A stretch of DNA of 64,000 bases from positions 4,030,001 through 4,094,000 of the forward strand of contig JBBPUQ010000002.1 in NCBI GenBank assembly GCA_038501195.1. Reading direction: 5' to 3'. A program made the position numbers and the translations under genes. This stretch comes from Nemania diffusa (taxonomy: Eukaryota; Ascomycota; Sordariomycetes; Xylariales; Xylariaceae). Of the stretch, positions 1-11,060 are shown in pieces; within the stretch, counting starts at the first letter, position 1, and every line of letters starts with the position of its first letter. The notes under the pieces are model-generated. The model searched no databases. It was not told the origin of the DNA and saw only the letters and a list, made by a program, of their open reading frames with translations.

Positions 1-977
1 CGAAATCTTCGTCTATTTCCCCCGGGTTCGTACTAAGTGCTTCCCAACTGCACGGAGAATATCAAATAATTAAAGTGGAAGGAAATTAAAGAAGCTTCGC
101 GAGTTCTACTGTGTGCCTACGGCCAGATGTTAAAAACAATGCGCAATTAATACTTTGGGTGTACTATCATACCCACGTTCGTGCGTCTAACATTTTATCG
201 TATGATCTAAAACCTCGGCTTAAATGTAGCTAGGTGGACTGAGTTAAAATAAAGTCAAACTAGATCCTTCACATGCTTAACAAGCGACACAAGACCTATA
301 CTATTTACGACCACGTTAGTAGCTCCTCACTCTGTAGAACAACCTATATTGTTCGCGGTGGTGTTGTAAGGCGTGTAGTCCAGCCTGTCGCTTACACTAT
401 GATATTAACATCGTAGGACTGCAGGAATGCAATCATTATGTGCCATGCGACAATATATAACCAAAGTGCATATATGAGCTGCTCCATTTAAATCGAAAAT
501 CGAACCGGATATATCGGCTACCTTTATCTGTATTACATTGATGGCAGAATCGAATAGTTTATCTCGCGAAACTTACCCGGGAGTACCCGTAAATGTCCGA
601 GATGAATAGTTTACCTTCAATCCTAGTTAGATTATCTCAAAACAGCACAATTAATGTGAGTATAGATCAAGCTACGTTCGACTATTATGAATATCTATGC
701 AGATAGAATAGTAGGATATTCCTTGATCTGGACTACATGATTTAACGACATATGGCAAGGTATAGATAGAGTGGTGGATCGTGACCGAAAGAACGATACC
801 ATGACCGTAGTGAGAGCAATGACAATATTTACTGTGGTAATTGTATGTGACGGATATGTCTTGGTATAAAGTTTACAGTTTTGTATATAGCACAATAACT
901 CCGTTCTATGCTGGGAGTAGGGCTTGCTTGCCCATCTTAGAACAAGCGTTAATCGCCCCTTACGCTTCTAGCTTCTC
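1..977. other. Intergenic, no gene seen
   Basis: I see no supportable gene here. Short open frames lack domain-like sequence and splice partners. The stretch ends at the stop codon of the mitoribosomal protein gene, so its right end is probably that gene's 3' UTR. Confidence 0.5.
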
Positions 978-1991
978 TTACACGAACTCGTCTCGTCGGC
1001 TGGGGAAAGTTAAGCTTTCTACCTTGTCCCAATCGATGGTGTCCCACCACCGCTGAACGTACTCGCCCTTCCCACCAATGCCGTAGTCGGTGAGCCAGAC
1101 GTGCTCCCAGGTGTTCAGGCACAGGAGGGGGATGACGTCGGTGCCGCCGGGCGCCAGGTGGGTGAAGCGAGAGGTGGTGTTGCCGGCGCCCGTCTGCGCG
1201 CGCTCCAGGAAGGCGTTCACCGAGGTCCGGTTGGCCGACGCCGTGTTCCAGTCGACGCTCTGGCGCCGCCAGTGCGCGGCCGTGTAGGGCGTGCCGGCCA
1301 GGTAGGTGGTCAGGATGCGCAGGTCCTGCGTGTTGGCGTTCTTGACCAGCCACACGAACCCGGGGCCGAACATGCCCAGCGCGACCGTGAGGAACTCGCG
1401 GCGCAGCGTCTCGATGGAGCTGAACTGCTTCTCCAGCTCCAGCCGGAGCTTGGGCGAGATCCGGCTCTCGGACACGTCTAGCTCGGCCGGTTCCGACTCG
1501 GCAGCGTTGCCCCCCGCTTCTGTCTGGCCGGCTGAGCGGGCCTGGGCTGATCGTTCGTATAGCGTTTGGAGGTTTACTAGTTGGGAGAAGAAGAAGTGGT
1601 TATTGTGTGCCATCGAGGCATAGTTGAAGACTGCGGCTTGTGCTGGTTCGCGCGCTGCGCTTTTGAGGATAGTTAGGGCGTCCTGGTACTCGTAATCGGT
1701 TCCTGTTTGGGATGATTTGTTAGCCTGGGCTCTGGGTTTTTATTTTTTTAATTTTTTTTTAATCTGCAACTGAAGAGTCTCACCAGCTATCATGATATTC
1801 AGCTTGTCGGTGACATGCTGCATATATTCTGTCCAGGCGGTCGAGTAACCGGCGGGACTCAGCAGTCCCGGTACCGCATTGTCTTGTCTGAAATGGTCGA
1901 GTATGGGGACGGTGTGCTGTGAGCGGGTGAGCAGCGCTGTCCGTCGCAATAGGGCGCCCGCCTGCGGTATCCTTAATCTGGGGCGTAACAT
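978..1991 (-). CDS. Mitochondrial 37S ribosomal protein, SOD-like (MRP1/RSM26/mS43 family)
   Basis: Two exons, 1991-1784 and 1702-978, joined across an 81-nt intron with donor GTGAGA, branch site GCTAAC and acceptor AAACAG. The join restores a continuous 310-aa protein (...IAG|TDYEYQDALTI...). The N-terminus is rich in Arg and Leu, as in a mitochondrial presequence. The rest has the shape of Fe/Mn superoxide dismutase: an alpha-helical part with NYASMAHNNHFFF, then the C-terminal fold with GPGFVWLV, LNTWEHVWLTDYG and a terminal WDTIDWDKV. In this fungal family (yeast Mrp1 and Rsm26) the SOD fold serves as a structural component of the mitochondrial small ribosomal subunit, and dismutase activity is not expected. 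That role is inferred from the family. A true mitochondrial Mn-SOD is the alternative, but the divergent metal-site context argues against it. Confidence 0.85.
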
Positions 1992-2629
1992 GGTGATGCG
2001 TGGCTATCTGTCGCCAGCCCGAAATATCAATCTCGGGTCAACGCTGTTATGAGACCTTACTTTTTTCTAGCTGCCAAGCCCAATTGAAAGTTACCTTGCG
2101 TTGATTGGCTGGAGCCACAGTGCTCTGGAAAATTGGTTTTGCCGACTTGCTCGCTTCAGCCTACTACCTAATAGCCCCACATTAGCTCTTTATAGGTATG
2201 TAGGTAGGTAAATATGAAGGCATTTATAGAGTTTATAGCAGTGATTTATCTACAGAGTTTACTTACTTTTTTGTACATATATTGTAGATATGATGTAGGT
2301 ATAGGTGCTTGTACCAAATATCTCAGGGATTTGGAGTAGGTACATTTAAGTTAAACAGATTTTCTTTGTGCGTACTGCAGACACTGACAATAGGCCTTTA
2401 GCAATTTAAAATGAGTTATGTTCGTCAATTTGCCCTTATATGCTACAGATGACCCTAAACTTGCGATTAATTGGGTATGACCATTCCAAAATTCCTGCGC
2501 CAGCCGATGCATCCTTACGTTGAATACTAGAAGGAAATAATTTCCAAAAAGTGTGAGCCGCTTTGCCGTGATCATACATACAACGTTATCGTCAGATTTC
2601 CTAGCCTCATCCCAAATTTTAGCCTACTT
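1992..2629. other. Intergenic, AT-rich, no gene seen
   Basis: This is the 5' flank of the mitoribosomal gene and the 3' flank of the gene to its right, both on the minus strand. It carries TAGGTAGG-type tetranucleotide runs near 2200. No gene is supported. Confidence 0.5.
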
Positions 2630-3874
2630 TTAATCCTCCATAAGACCTAGCATATCTAGCTCCGTCTTGACCAATCGTTCGAATTCCTCGCGATCGATAC
2701 CAGATGCTCGAGATAACAAGAATAAGCTTTTGATGCTACGAGAGACATGCTGCTTCACACCAAAGTCGTTTTGTTCTTGGCGTGCCGCTGCCGCCTCGAG
2801 CTTTTCTATCGATGGATTGGAGCTAGCGCTCGATGCCGGTCGTGGGCAAGGGTGAACGATATTAGACTCATCACCAATCTTTGAATGCGGTGAGCTGGAT
2901 TTCGGTGGGTCTGTCAACATCCAAGAGCCTTGGATCCCGTTTTCTGCTTCTTCCCCATCGCTGGGTTCTTTCTGTGCCGCGTGCATTGGCTTCGAGGCTA
3001 AGCCAAGTGGCGGAGAAACATCTACATTAACCTCCTCATCGGGGTCATGATTGTCCATAGCAGGCTGGACGTCGTCGTAACGAGCATAGTAGTCATCCTC
3101 ATTGGAGGCATTCCATGCCTGCGTCGTTTGTGGTGCCGGGGACCTCTTCGTAGCGGGTGTTTTCGTGCCTGGTGTAGCATCATATCTGGCCCAGTAATCG
3201 TCATCATCGTCTTCCTCTTCCTCTTGCGCTACATGGTGGTTCTGAGGTTTTAAAAGGCCATTGGCTGCTGAAGCAGGCGTCGCTTTGGGCTGCTTTGATT
3301 CCTTGAACTGCCTTTCAGCTTCGGCTATTGTCGAAACCCCTCCAAAAGATGAAAATGGTGATGGCGTGTCTGACACAGTGACCTCCCCGACCTTCCAGCT
3401 TTCTCCCTCCTCGTCGGCCGTACAGTACACGAGGCGAAAAGCGAGCTCTAGTTCTCCGACTGCTACGAGAGCCTCTAATGTTTCCTCATCCAACCGTCGA
3501 AAACGAGTTTCAGCGTCATAATCCCAGTCAATTTCGATTTCGCCGGAGGCGGGATGCGGTTCTAGTCGGTCGCCTTGAGCAATCTCCGTCAGCTTTGGGA
3601 CCTTGGAAGTATCATAGCATAGTAGTCGGATCCATGGGTCGTTGGTAGAACTGAAAGATAGGAGCTGGACTCGCTGCCGTAAGATTGGCGTGAGGAGAGG
3701 CAAGACAGACTCTGACGGTTGCAGCGAAACTGCAGCAGCACGAAGCGAAGGAATCAGAGGGCCAATAATCTGTCGAATATCCGGCGGCCTGATTGGTGAT
3801 ACTGCCATCGTGAGGGTATCGTCTGGTGGATTTCCAGAAGATGGCACACAGATCTTAGTTCGATTAAAGCTCAA
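2630..3874 (-). CDS. Conserved fungal protein of unknown function, acidic central region
   Basis: Single open frame of 414 aa without an intron. The first third looks globular (PPDIRQIIGPLIPSL, then a stretch containing DPWIRLLCYD and an acidic FRRLDEETLEALVAVGELEL segment). The centre is low complexity and acidic, with two copies of a short DDYWARYD / DDYYARYD motif about 40 residues apart. The C-terminal 50 residues (VSRSIKSLFLLSRASGIDREEFERLVKTEL in pieces) look like a short helical domain. The second methionine (residue 23, before AVSPIRPPDIRQ) could be the real start, because conserved-looking sequence begins there. I do not recognise a named family. Codon use and the absence of stops over 1.2 kb support a real gene. 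Confidence 0.75.
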   Translation of the reverse strand: MSFNRTKICVPSSGNPPDDTLTMAVSPIRPPDIRQIIGPLIPSLRAAAVSLQPSESVLPLLTPILRQRVQLLSFSSTNDPWIRLLCYDTSKVPKLTEIAQGDRLEPHPASGEIEIDWDYDAETRFRRLDEETLEALVAVGELELAFRLVYCTADEEGESWKVGEVTVSDTPSPFSSFGGVSTIAEAERQFKESKQPKATPASAANGLLKPQNHHVAQEEEEDDDDDYWARYDATPGTKTPATKRSPAPQTTQAWNASNEDDYYARYDDVQPAMDNHDPDEEVNVDVSPPLGLASKPMHAAQKEPSDGEEAENGIQGSWMLTDPPKSSSPHSKIGDESNIVHPCPRPASSASSNPSIEKLEAAAARQEQNDFGVKQHVSRSIKSLFLLSRASGIDREEFERLVKTELDMLGLMED

Positions 3875-5497
3875 GCTCGGATACGCGCACTTAAGAGGCA
3901 GCTAGTGGCGGGTCTCTAGGCTGTCACATGCAACATGCAACGGTGGGAGCTCAGTCAAACGGTCTCCACTTGCACCTTTGCCGCCTAGATGCTTAGTGAC
4001 ACAGCGAGACTAGACACAGCTGGGGGCGCAATCAGCTCTGAAAGAGGCCTGCGATTGAAATGGATCCCCACGTGCTGCCTAGTTACTGTACCAAGATCAG
4101 GTGAGAACAATAGTAGACTAGGAGTCTGTTCTGCCTGAGAAAATGGGAGGCAGCACAACTTAATAAAGGCAAAGCCAATGCCTTGTGACTGACTGACTGC
4201 GTAGATACGAGGCAATGCTGCGGTTCGAGGGAATAATGATGCAGCTGGGTTTCATTCAACAACGCTCATCGAACGATGCTGGTGCCGTTGCTGCAGGGTG
4301 ACGACGGGGTGTGGTGCAGTCCTTTTACTGCCTGTCGGTCGGGTTGGTCAATCAGTCCGCATGCAGCAGCCGTCTGGGGATCGTCTAGCTAGCTAGCTAC
4401 CTGTATCTGTTGTGTCTGTCTATGGACAAGAATCGGCGGCGATCTCGGGCAGGTGCTCGGTTTTATAGCGAGCCATTTCCCCCAGAGTTTGTTTTTATCC
4501 CATCCGCCTTTCGGTCGGACGGAACGTCGCAGGGGTGAGGGGCACGCTAAATAATGGCCAACGGGCATGGGGAGCCGATTGTGAGGCTTACGAGGCTTGT
4601 TTTGACGGGCGAGAAATATGTCACTTTTAAGTAAGTAGGTACCTAAATGAGCTGTTTGGGTTCTCGGCTGTTCCTGTGGCTTTGTAGGAATCTCCTTGCC
4701 TAAGTTGGCATAGGAGGTATCACTCCTTCTCTCAGCTTCTATTTACATACCTAACCTACCAGGTAAGATAGGTATGTACTTACGTGGGCAGGGGTTATCG
4801 GATCGGTTCAGGGTTGGACGCGGAGAGGGCCACCGCTGGTGACCGAGAATAATTGGAGACCATGCAGGAGTTTATGCGGGGAAGTAGGTACCCACCTAGG
4901 TAGGTAGGTACAGCCTGTAAACGAGCTTTCACGGTACAGTAAGGGTTGACAGGGTTTGCCTGCCGCCTTACAGTATACGATACGGGAGGTACAGAATGTT
5001 TTGTATGACTGGTGGTGCGGTCTGAAGGCGGTTCACTGCCCCATAACTGAGCCACGCTGCTTTTAGGTAGTCTGAGCTCCCCTTTTTAAATCCGCATAGA
5101 TTATCTACATATTCTCAACCTGTAATAAGCAATAAAATGGGCTCGTTGTCTACCGCTGACTTCCTGGGAAGTCGCTCTATATTGGGTTGCATGTACCGAG
5201 TTAAATCCGGCACAACACAATATTCACGTTTTTAACGGAACAAAGACCAACTCAAATATAGTGAAGAGGGTTGAAGTGTCACTAGAAGATGCATGGTTTA
5301 AATAGGTAACCCCACGTTCCTAATTGGGTGTTTCGGTTACGTTCCAAGCGGAAACACTTTGACGAGGGCGCGGGTCGAGGTTTCAACGACACCAACTTGA
5401 ACTGAACAACATTTATCGATTTACAAATTTCCGATCTTCATCTTACGTCTCACTTGCCACTAGATCTGGGTGCTTTACCTATATTTTAAACTCCACT
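3875..5497. other. Long intergenic region, no gene seen
   Basis: 1.6 kb without a supportable gene. It contains dispersed TAGGTA/TACCTA runs (around 4635, 4745-4780 and 4885-4915) and a CTAGCTAGCTAGC run near 4390. Open frames of 76-86 codons on the minus strand lack any recognisable sequence and I treat them as chance. Confidence 0.5.
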
Positions 5498-6286
5498 ATG
5501 GCGAACTCGGATTCAGGGGATAGTTTCGTACTGAGTGAGCAATTAGTATCCGTAGTTCGCCTTCATGGTCCTGGGGTAGTTCATAAGAGCGGCCAACTAT
5601 GCGTCTTGTGTGTCAAACACCGCATAGGCGTCCCTGTCCAAACCATCAGTTATGTCAATTTCAGGGTACTAGATGGGAAAGACTTTGGATTGATTCTCAT
5701 GCTTAGGGTGGAGGGTAGCTGCAGCTTGAAGATCGTCTAGGGCACATCTGAGTCAACAACCGAAGAGTGAATCTGTCAACGATATCTGGGCTATGATCGA
5801 GAAAATTCGAGAGATATGTAAAACTCCAGAACTTCAGCACCTTTACCAGCGCAACGCTGATGTATCCCCTAGCTAGGATGTGCTTCTCTAGGCCTTCAAG
5901 TCTCTGCAAGACCACTCACTCACAGATGAGGACTCTTTACGAGCCCGGATTAACTAACGGTATTTATTTTATAACTGGAGGTCACAAAGAGGAATTTGGC
6001 AAGTAGTAAACATGACTTCTTGCTAAATTCAAGTAAGGCTGCCTTCACGCATGGGGACCTGACTCTAAGAAACATCATGGGTAATGACTCGACCTCTATC
6101 ACGGAAGTCATCGAATGGGAAATCGCTAGATGGTATCCAGATCATTGAGAGATAGCAAACATCCCAAAGTCTTCCGCTGACTACGATTAGATGGCGTGGA
6201 TGGATTGCACTAAACCTGAGCCATGCGATATTGCGGGTATCAGGAAAGCTAGGAGAGTCTTGTTCTAGGACTTCAGAATTTGTTGA
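5498..6286 (+). pseudogene. Relic of an aminoglycoside phosphotransferase/choline-kinase-like (APH) gene, RIP-like stops
   Basis: Translation in shifting frames recovers the outline of a fungal APH-family protein (PF01636 type). First comes VVRLHGPGVVHKSG..RIGVPVQTISY..VLDGKDFG (5545-5690), then WAMIEKIREIC (from about 5786), then the kinase-like loop FTHGDLTLRNIM (about 6044-6079), which is the HxDxxxxN Brenner motif, followed by EVIEWEIARWYPDH. The frame is broken by TAG at 5738-5740, 5874-5876 and 5889-5891, TGA at 6146-6148 and at least two frameshifts. The paired TAG codons at 5874 and 5889 fit CAG to TAG changes. No product is expected. The family assignment rests on the Brenner motif and its context, and the exact ends are uncertain. 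Confidence 0.72.
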
Positions 6287-6662
6287 TGTATTCCATGTTG
6301 GTTCTTCTATCTAGCTGCACCCACGCAACCCAGTTCTTCTGCTTTCCTCCTCGTTCTCCCTTTTTCATTATGGTACTGGACTTTATCCTAGCTGCTGAAG
6401 AACTAGTCGTGATTTGATTCTAGGGAATAGCGCTAGGCAGTTTGGATATTGACGAAGACCCCGGGCCTGGACGAATAGGTGGTGGCACGAAGTCGTGTTG
6501 AGACAGTGTACATTGTGCTATTTCGTGGCCCCGTGCGCTTTCTGTTGTGTTTGGTTACAGTTAGACCTGCCAATAGTTAATCTATAAATATTATTGTGAG
6601 TCTCTTCCTTTAGCTATAGAGCTTAGTCCAAGTAAATACTAGAAACCAAACTAGTCTCTAAG

Positions 6663-7356
6663 ATGTCAGGAAACTGGAGCAAAGTTATTAAAGAGGATGG
6701 GTGGAATTATTCTACCGAGCTTAGTACGGGCTAGATTTGGACCCGAGAGACGGGCCATACCACTAAATGGGTCGTAGCCCCCCTTACTGACGCTGTTATC
6801 TCTTATGAAATGCGCAACAGAGAGTACTATACTGGTGCCAATGGCGTCGAGCGGTCTAGGAGCGTGCTTTCAAATGGACAACGAGGAAATTGGAAGCCGG
6901 TTGAACAGCTGCAGGCAGCAGCACGACAGGCTAAAAACCATCTTTTTCTGGTCCGCCAACACCAGGGCTCAGGCCAACCGATACACTGGCCACTTGCTGT
7001 AGCCCCAGAGAACGTGAGAGTAGGCGACATATATTAGGTGACAGGTGACAGGTGATGCAGTCTATATGCATCGTCACCACACTGCTAATTTCAATGTCTT
7101 CATCAGCAGCTCTTACGCCGACTCTCGTCGATTGTGCGAGTTGGACGCCAGTGAAGAGGATTGCGTTGCTCACGTTGCATCCTAGATGAAACCTCCTCGA
7201 GCAACAAGCCAAGCTGGCGTTCGAGGAAACTGTCAGGATTGGGTACTGCAAGTAGTCCAGAGATTGCAGGGCCAAGATATTGTCCTTCGGGGGTCTGCTG
7301 TTCATTGTGCATCGTGGCATGATTACGACGACAACGGGGCCCGCTTGTACGGGTGA
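6663..7356 (+). pseudogene. Relic of a small fungal-specific protein gene with three TAG stops
   Basis: From the ATG at 6663 one frame runs to 7037 except for TAG at 6732-6734. It ends at TAG 7035-7037, directly before a 7-bp tandem duplication (GACAGGT, about 7040-7053). After skipping the duplication the protein resumes (VTGDAVYMHRH) and runs past a third TAG (7183-7185) to TGA 7354-7356. Recognisable pieces are HLFLVRQH..IHWPLAVAPENVRVGDIY and GNCQDWVLQVVQRL. I associate that layout with a widespread family of small fungal proteins of unknown function, but I cannot name the family with certainty. All three TAG codons sit where CAG (Gln) would read naturally, consistent with RIP-type C to T changes. 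A secondary possibility is several small unrelated genes, but the continuous protein-like sequence makes this unlikely. Confidence 0.68.
7040..7053. repeat. 7-bp tandem duplication inside the pseudogene
   Basis: The unit GACAGGT occurs twice in tandem. It adds seven bases and shifts the reading frame of the relic gene. It may be a replication slippage event or a scar. Confidence 0.7.
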
Positions 7357-8263
7357 ATACTATAGATAGGGTGTTGATGGGAAACGGTTTCATCGATTAT
7401 GATGTTGAACTACCTATTGGAAACCGGCCGAGATTGTTTGGAGTATAGTTATTGATGGGCCAATTAGTCTGCTATAAAGGAAAAGGTGAGCCTAGCATAG
7501 GTGATCGGTTGCAATGAGAGGGATTTCATGTTTAAGCAAACCGATTGGATAAACTATACAGAATCACATGGCACTATATATGCCCTGTCACTTTGCATTT
7601 CTTCAATCTTAATACCTATGTCAAGGAAGCGGGTTTGGAGTGGGTCTTAGTGGTGCCAGGGGCCTTTAGATCTACCTAGATCCAATACAGTCGATCCTCA
7701 GAATAAGGTTAGGTTGAAGTACGTGCTTATGGCTTCGGGTCGGAGCGTTGCTAAACTTTAGAGATGGAACATCTCTTCGGTGTAGTATCGGGCTGAGGGC
7801 TAAGTTCTTATGCATATACGAATGATGCCAGAAATATAAAAGAGACAATATATTTTCTTACAAGGTATTAGAAATAGGGGAGTTTCGTGGTAGATAATAC
7901 ATTAAGTTGAAAATGTACGTGGACATTGAGGTAGTAATTTTAGAAGCTTAGTTGGGCTGGCTGGCTAAACCGTTTGAAAGACCGTTTTAAGACACGTTTT
8001 CTTGGCATAAAGGTTAAGGTGGGTCGAGCCTGATCAAATAGAGCTCGACTCAACGTCACCATCTGTTATCGGTCCCGTTATCAGAACTTGGCATTCTAGA
8101 TAGTCGGCATCAAGGACCAGATTTCACCGACGACAATCACGACGAAAGCAAGATATACGAATCGTGCATCAACTTCGGAACCAACTATTGCATCATAATA
8201 CAAGTTCAAATCATCTCGGCCTTTCTTCTAGATCCTTGGCCCATTTACGGCCTTTGCGGCTGT
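7357..8263. other. Intergenic, no gene seen
   Basis: About 900 bp between the pseudogene and TPC1. I see no coherent protein-like frame. The last 100-200 bp should hold the TPC1 promoter and leader. Confidence 0.5.
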
Positions 8264-9317
8264 ATGTCGCAGACTGGCCAACGCCTTCAAGATGAGGTAA
8301 GTTGCTTCGCTCTTATATAACATCCAATCGCAAGGAGCAAACGAGCGGCCTAACATGGATATCAACTCATAGGGCTCGCGGCTCCAAGTGGTCATAGCCG
8401 GGGCCACGGCCGGCCTGATCTCGAGGTTCGTGATCGCGCCGCTCGACGTCGTCAAGATCCGGCTGCAGCTGCAGTCGCACTCCCTCTCGGATCCTCTCTC
8501 GCACGCGAACCTGCGCGGCTCGCCCATCTACAAGGGCACCATACGGACGATGCAGCACATCGTAAAGCACGAGGGAATCACGGGGTTATGGAAGGGCAAC
8601 GTGCCGGCCGAGATGATGTACGTGTCGTATGCTGCGATCCAGTTCACGGCATACCGGTCGGTGACGATGCTGCTGCACCGTCTGTCTGGCGAGGAGAACC
8701 GCCTGCCGCACGCCGCCGAGTCCTTCATCAGCGGCGCGGCCGCGGGCGCCACGGCCACTGCGACTACGTATCCGCTGGACCTGCTGCGCACGCGCTTCGC
8801 CGCCCAAGGCAACGACCGCATCTACACGTCGCTGCCCAAGGCTATCTCCGAGATTCGCCGCGACGAGGGAATAAGGGGCTTCTTCCGTGGCTTGTCGCCC
8901 GGTCTCGCACAAATCGTGCCGCTGATGGGCATTTTCTTCGCCGTATACGAGAGCGCCCGACTGCCGCTTGGCCAACTAGATCTACCTTGGGGATCTGGGG
9001 ATGCAACCGCTGGCATACTCGCCAGTGTCATCGCGAAAACGGGCGTGTTCCCGCTGGATCTTGTGCGCAAGCGTATTCAGGTGCAAGGCCCCACGCGCAG
9101 TCTCTACGTCCACAGGAATATTCCAGAATATGCGGGCACTATCCGTGCTATCCAGCAAATTTTCAAGCAAGAGAGTGTAAGAGGTCTTTATAGAGGGCTG
9201 ACGGTTAGTCTGATGAAAGCGGCACCGGCGAGTGCGATCACCATGTGGACATACGAAAGAGTTTTGAACTTCCTAATTAGTCATGACGAGGATGGGTCTA
9301 TAAAATCAACGGTTTAG
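8264..9317 (+). CDS. TPC1: Mitochondrial thiamine pyrophosphate carrier
   Basis: Two exons: 8264-8296 ([11 protein letters not shown]) and 8373-9317. The 76-nt intron has donor GTAAGT, branch CCTAAC and acceptor CATAG. The product is 325 aa, the usual size for the SLC25 family. It has three repeats, each with the signature PxDxxK/R at the end of an odd helix: PLDVVK (about residue 34), PLDLLR (145) and PLDLVR (238). Each is followed by a matrix segment of the type GIxGLWKG / GIRGFFRG / VRGLYRG. Overall similarity ([25 protein letters not shown]) points to the TPC1 subfamily, which imports thiamine pyrophosphate into the matrix for pyruvate and 2-oxoglutarate dehydrogenases. The exact substrate is inferred from the subfamily. 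The gene converges on MIC26/27, leaving 367 bp between stop codons. Another nucleotide carrier subtype is the main alternative. Confidence 0.9.
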
Positions 9318-9684
9318 AGGTGGTGTATTATACATGGCATTAGAACATTGGGGACCTTAGAATTGTAAGAATAGGTAGATCCTATCAGGCTGTCACCGGT
9401 TGGTATTACATAGATGGACTAGCTGCGTGGCTGTATGAAACTGGATAGCCCGTAGACATGAGATGATTAATACAAGTCGTATGCTAATACGTTCCTCGTG
9501 TTCTAAACCATTCCTCTTTTCATGACCCTCAATATCAATACCGATGAAGATACAGGAAGTGCTGTGTGAACATGCTATAGCCATCTAGATTCATGTTGAA
9601 CAAAGAAAAGGGTATGCTTCTATTCAGTCATTTATATTACAGCCGCTTTCTTTTTATAGGGTACATGCACTCTGTGAATTTTGT
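9318..9684. other. Convergent 3' intergenic region
   Basis: 367 bp between the stop codons of TPC1 (+) and MIC26/27 (-). It should hold both 3' UTRs and polyadenylation sites. No gene seen. Confidence 0.5.
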
Positions 9685-10612
9685 CTATTTCCCTTTCTTG
9701 ACCCAATCCTCAACGATATCACGAGCATCGCTGACCTTGTCGTTGACGTAGTTCTTGCCGAGCTCGGCATGGACCTTTGTCATATACCAGGCCCGCTCGA
9801 CGCCCTCGCGGGTGCGCACGTGCGTGTCGGCGAGGGCGGGGAACCTCTGCTCGTATGTCCACAGCAGCTCTGAGACGTTGCCCATGGTGACGGGGATGAC
9901 GAGCCAGCCGGCACCGATGCCCAGGGCCACGGGGAGAGAGGCGCGGAAGAGGATGTTGCGGTTCCGCGAGATGATGCTGCCGGCCATGGAGGCCACGAGC
10001 ACGTAGATGAATCCCGGCATCAGCTGCTCGCCGCTCTCGCGCGGCGGCGCCAGAGAGGCGATGGTCGACGTAAAGGACCGCTCTAGGTGGAACGCCTTGT
10101 CCACGGCGGCGTTGACGCCATCCTCGACCGATACGGCTTGCCTGTACATGAACAGGCGGGCCTTGCCTATTTGTTCGGCTAGACGGTCGGTGGGCGTTGG
10201 CCTCCGCGACACGACGTGCTCGTCTTCGGGCTCGGGGAGAGGTTTTGATGATGCAGGGATGGTATCGAAGGTTGGAGAGGGCACAGGCGTGGTGCTCTTA
10301 GGAAGGGGCCTCTTTTCGAAATCGTCGTAGATGGGCTTCTTCCTGGACTAGGAGGGCTGCGTTAGTAGATCTATCGAAGACTTTCAGACGGGCGTCGTGG
10401 TCGATGGGTTCGTGCGCACCAGAAGATATTCCTGAGCCTGTTGTTGTGGTGGTGCTTCGGCGAGCGCAACCGAGGGAAATAGAGCTCCTCCAACCAGAGT
10501 AGCGGCCATGAAAGGCGCGGCGACTCTCTATTGCAGCTAGTCAGTACGTAGAGACGCAATCCGGGGATGTGCACATCGATCTTACATGTCGCAGCAGCAC
10601 TCTGGCAGCCAT
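9685..10612 (-). CDS. MIC26: MICOS complex subunit of the MIC26/MIC27 (ApoO) family
   Basis: Three exons: 10612-10586 (MAARVLLRH), 10527-10420 and 10347-9685, giving 265 aa. Introns of 58 and 72 nt have donors GTAAGA and GTGCGC and acceptors AATAG and CCTAG. The second has a TACTAAC branch site. The N-terminus (MAARVLLRH|RVAAPFMAATLVGGALFPSVALAEA) is a mitochondrial presequence followed by a hydrophobic stretch. The ApoO domain contains two hydrophobic segments around LMPGFIYVLVASMAGSIISR and LPVALGIGAGWLVIPVTM, with glycine-rich packing typical of cristae-junction proteins. The family is part of the inner-membrane MICOS complex that shapes cristae junctions. MIC26 versus MIC27 cannot be settled from sequence alone. 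The gene is divergent from OCT1, and the two start codons lie 444 bp apart. Confidence 0.85.
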
Positions 10613-11056
10613 GTTGCCGACCAATTGACGTTGAGAGGGGAGTACGAGTATCTGGAAATCGTGAGATGAATTTCAGAATTGAACCTCGTCACTGACCAGA
10701 CCACTGACAGGTTACTGACAGGTACTTCGGTACCTTTTTTTTTGCGGCTATTTCCGGAGGCTCGGGATTTAGTAGCGGCGCACCAGCGGCGCACCAGGGC
10801 ACTCAGTGCACTCTCACCCACCACTGACTGACTTGATCAGCGCACCAAGAGCGAGCTATTAAGCCCACACCTGCCGGACCCGCGATATCACCTATGTACA
10901 CTAAATCTTGCGCCGGTTGCGCATTTATCTACGCATGTCCCTCCATCTCTTATATATTAGGTATCATGTAAAGCATACACTTCTTTTTTTTCTTTCTTTA
11001 TACATAATCCGCTTCGCAGCGTGTCTTCAACTATTTAGTATCATGGTAGACACACC
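10613..11056. promoter_or_regulatory. Divergent promoter region between MIC26/27 and OCT1
   Basis: 444 bp separate the two start codons, so both promoters must lie here or overlap the genes. Near OCT1 there is a TATATATTAGG element (about 10950) and a pyrimidine tract CTTCTTTTTTTTCTTTCTTT (about 10979-10998), common in fungal core promoters. No other gene seen. Confidence 0.55.
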
Positions 11057-11060
11057 ATGA
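11043..11060 (+). promoter_or_regulatory. Minimal uORF overlapping the OCT1 start codon
   Basis: ATG GTA GAC ACA CCA TGA: a five-codon upstream frame whose stop (11058-11060) overlaps the OCT1 start ATG (11057-11059) as ATGA. If it lies in the transcript, ribosomes finishing the uORF would end exactly on the main start, a layout associated with termination-reinitiation. That it is transcribed is an assumption. Confidence 0.5.

Noticed and set aside
4216..4235. tRNA B-box-like sequence GGTTCGAGGGA
   Set aside because: No matching A box or cloverleaf could be folded around it.
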